Shown here: in pieces, positions 62,387-64,000 of the stretch
How positions within the stretch are numbered: the stretch's first letter is position 1
Layout of the letters: every line of letters starts with the position of its first letter
DNA from: Stutzerimonas stutzeri KOS6
Lineage (GTDB): Bacteria > Pseudomonadota > Gammaproteobacteria > Pseudomonadales > Pseudomonadaceae
NCBI RefSeq assembly: GCF_000307775.2
Contig: NZ_KK020676.1
Coordinates: 2,098,970-2,162,969 of the forward strand
Length of the DNA stretch: 64,000 bases
Direction: 5' to 3'
Translations under genes and position numbers: made by a program
Notes under the pieces: generated by a model
What the model was told of the DNA's origin: nothing
The model's database searches: none
Seen by the model: the letters and a program-made list of their open reading frames with translations, nothing else

Positions 62387-63148
62387 TCAGGGCCGTTTTG
62401 CGTCCGCATCAAAACGACCCTTCTCAAGCGGCGGAAGCTGTGCTAATCGGCGATAGCCGCCGCGCATCAGCGCATCGCCGCGCCGCACCAGGCGGCGCAC
62501 CTTGGAGCGCAGGCCGCCATCGCTGTACCAATCGGCCACGGCCTCGGCACCGAACAGCCCTTCGCCGACATCGCGCAAGGATGCGCCCGCCAGGGTCGCG
62601 TCGAGCGCCTGCAAGGTGTGCAGCTCCAGCAGCGCGGCAGGTGTTGGCCTGGGCTTGGCGTCGGCCAAGGCTGGGCCGTGCGTATGGCGACGCGCATTCG
62701 CGGCAGCGCCGCCGCGATGGGCATAGGCCACGGCCATGCCGTCTTCCAGGGCGGACGCCAACGCGAAGCGCAGGCAATGGCCTGGGCTGCGCGCGATCAG
62801 CGCCAGCCCCTTGCCGTCGTGGAGAAGTTGCTTGTGGCCGGGGATGCACCAGAACGCGAAGGTGGCGGCATCCTGCGGCGGGTCGGCATCGGGATAGAGC
62901 TGCACCACGGCCGCATGACCAGGCAGCCAAGCGGGATGCGCGTCACGCGCATCCAAGGCCGGGTCTTCCAGCAGGCGCAAGCCCCAGCGATGCGCTGCTT
63001 CAGGCCGGCGATGACGGCGCAGCCAGTCAAGCCGGTAGTCGGGATGCCTGCGCAGGTACTCCCAGGCGAGCGCGAGCGTATCCAGCCAAAGGACGTACAG
63101 GTAAGCGGCAGTCGGATACCAATGCGCGACGTGATGGGGATCGACCAT
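62387..63148 (-). CDS. DUF2285 protein with N-terminal DUF6499-like part
   Basis: A 253-residue protein. The N-terminus (YLYVLWLDTLALAWEYLRRHPDYR) is the short motif that precedes DUF2285 in many ICE proteins. The DUF2285 region spans residues about 150-245 (LHTLQALDATLAGASLRDVGEGLFG, then SKVRRLVRRGDALMRGGYRRL), with a homeodomain-like pattern that suggests DNA binding. Members occur beside repA or alpA in many proteobacterial ICEs; the function is not known. The start is preceded by GGGAGG. Confidence 0.88.
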   Translation of the reverse strand: MVDPHHVAHWYPTAAYLYVLWLDTLALAWEYLRRHPDYRLDWLRRHRRPEAAHRWGLRLLEDPALDARDAHPAWLPGHAAVVQLYPDADPPQDAATFAFWCIPGHKQLLHDGKGLALIARSPGHCLRFALASALEDGMAVAYAHRGGAAANARRHTHGPALADAKPRPTPAALLELHTLQALDATLAGASLRDVGEGLFGAEAVADWYSDGGLRSKVRRLVRRGDALMRGGYRRLAQLPPLEKGRFDADAKRP

Positions 63149-63457
63149 GGCGCAACCTCCCTGCGAACAGGACAGGCCGCCACGGCAGGGCTACGCGCTA
63201 CATCGCCATCATCAGAACGTCATGGAGAAAAAAGATAGTTGGGACTGTCAAGACCGATTGGCTCCGATGCGTTGCGGTAGTTGTCTCAATGCTGCGGCGG
63301 CAACGCCCCGAGGTGGGGCGCCGTACAGACCAGCCTGCCGTAGCCCGCGTCGGGCATCATGTCTATTTGGATCAGACTGGTGCGGCTGCGCCGCAAGAAT
63401 GCTGATTGAGACCTGCCCGGTATGACACCAGACTGAAAAAGTCACAGTGGGCTGTGC
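63149..63457. other. Intergenic gap
   Basis: 309 bases between DUF2958 and DUF2285 genes. No supported ORF. TTGACA on the - strand at about 63252-63247 may be part of a promoter for the DUF2285-alpA-repA group, but no -10 is found at the usual spacing. Confidence 0.4.
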
Positions 63458-63808
63458 TCAGTCCGGGATAGCCCCGTCTTGCTCGGCCAAGCAGGTGTAT
63501 TCCGACAGTGTGCGCGTGGGCTGGAAATAGAGATCGCGCATCACGGGCTGCTTGCGTGGCCCGACGATGCCGGCCAGCTCGGACAGCTTGACGGTGCCTT
63601 GCGCCGGCATCCCGATCCCCAGGTCGATGAGGCCCCAGGCGGTATCGCCATCGACGGGGTCGAGCGCGGCCAGCAGCCAGGTCACGTGCGCGTCCGGCGT
63701 GAACAGGCGCACCACGGGCACCGGGTCGATGGCCCGGCCAGCGGCACGGGCCGCGCCGTTGGCGAGCAGTTGCGCGCGCTCCGGGGCGGTGGTGAGTGAC
63801 TGGGGCAT
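63458..63808 (-). CDS. DUF2958 protein
   Basis: A 116-residue protein of the DUF2958 family. It contains PVVRLFTPDAHVTWLLAAL, then DTAWGLIDLGIGMPAQGTV and LSELAGIVGPRKQPVMRDLYF, all family signatures. These small proteins are common on ICEs and plasmids next to replication or antirestriction genes; the function is unknown. The ATG at 63808 gives the canonical start MPQSLTTAP; a longer frame upstream is unlikely. Confidence 0.88.
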   Translation of the reverse strand: MPQSLTTAPERAQLLANGAARAAGRAIDPVPVVRLFTPDAHVTWLLAALDPVDGDTAWGLIDLGIGMPAQGTVKLSELAGIVGPRKQPVMRDLYFQPTRTLSEYTCLAEQDGAIPD

Positions 63809-63976
63809 GGTCGGCAATCCCACAAATCCAATGATGCACAAATGCTGTTCCACGTCGAAGCGCAGAACCGCGAAAACGGATGTACGCCTTCTTGCGCAAG
63901 CACGGATGCGGTTCTGTGGCTTTGCTGGAACCCGTCGATACGGATTTCCGTAAAGGCACGAAAGCGGAGAACAACA

Positions 63977-64000
63977 ATGAACACTATAGATTGTAGCCCT
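63977..64000 (+). CDS. Possible start of a rightward gene cut by the window edge
   Basis: ATG at 63977 is preceded by GGAG at 8 bases and opens MNTIDCSP before the sequence ends. Only 8 codons are visible, so nothing can be said about the product. The 168 bases before it (63809-63976) show no other gene. Confidence 0.25.

Larger units (their letters stand above)
27473..64000. mobile_element. Tn4371-type integrative conjugative element (truncated by window edge)
   Basis: The gene order matches the Tn4371 family: a trbI-to-trbB block, a CopG-like gene, traG, a LysR regulator, a cargo region, then relaxase, traF, DUF2840, a ribbon-helix-helix protein, parA, repA, an AlpA-like gene, DUF2285 and DUF2958. 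All transfer and maintenance genes read leftwards, while the cargo operon reads rightwards. The left end is the broken tRNA-Leu at about 27472. The right end, with the integrase expected there, is outside the window. Confidence 0.85.

Overview
The window looks like the chromosome of a Pseudomonas-group gammaproteobacterium, most likely Stutzerimonas or a relative. The DNA is GC-rich, and it carries an MvaT-type silencer, Pseudomonas-style gorA, galU and hemN genes and a FAN1-type VRR-NUC nuclease. From about 27.47 kb to the right edge it is occupied by an integrated conjugative element (ICE) of the Tn4371 type.

Layout. 1-7.6 kb: a type VI secretion cargo module, read leftwards as vgrG, a DUF4123 adaptor and a LysM-bearing candidate effector. 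It faces two tandem copies of a formylglycine-enzyme-like lipoprotein gene, one of them broken. 7.7-14.3 kb: a patchy accessory stretch with an AP2-like protein, an MvaT paralogue, a response-regulator remnant ended by a short IS-derived element, a glyoxalase/dehydrogenase cluster, TetR, SDR and flavoprotein gene fragments, a GntR regulator and an FNR-type regulator. 14.4-27.3 kb: mostly ordinary chromosome, with an orphan GroEL paralogue, a periplasmic copper chaperone, gorA, a glyoxalase, galU, a chemoreceptor with a c-type haem motif, hemN, and a translationally coupled FAN1-like nuclease and nuclease-helicase pair.

27.4-28.0 kb: the ICE junction. A chromosomal tRNA-Leu(UAA) gene is cut in its anticodon loop. 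About 200 bp inside the element lies a complete replacement tRNA-Leu(UAA) gene, itself interrupted by a 233-nt group I intron between U34 and A35. 28.0-41.8 kb: the ICE mating-pair-formation operon (LysR regulator, exclusion lipoprotein, traG, CopG-like gene, trbB-C-D-E-J-K-L-F-G-I, DUF2274), all leftward. 56.4-63.8 kb: the ICE mobilisation and maintenance block (relaxase, TraF peptidase, DUF2840, ribbon-helix-helix protein, ParA, three iterons, RepA, AlpA-like protein, DUF2285, DUF2958). The integrase should lie beyond 64 kb.

42.0-56.3 kb: the cargo of the ICE and the most interesting system here. It is one rightward eight-gene operon whose genes overlap or nearly touch: an HTH protein, a DUF499 (BrxC/PglY-type) ATPase, a PglZ-type phosphatase-fold protein, an AAA+ ATPase, a large subtilisin-like protease, a DUF1156 (PglXI-type) adenine methyltransferase, an unrecognised 170-residue protein and an SNF2 helicase. 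DUF499, PglZ, DUF1156 methylase and SNF2 helicase together are the core of BREX type 3. I see no BrxA, BrxB, BrxF or Lon-like BrxL. Instead there is an AAA+ ATPase directly coupled to a subtilase with an intact catalytic triad. I read it as a protease-armed, BREX-like anti-phage system carried by the ICE.
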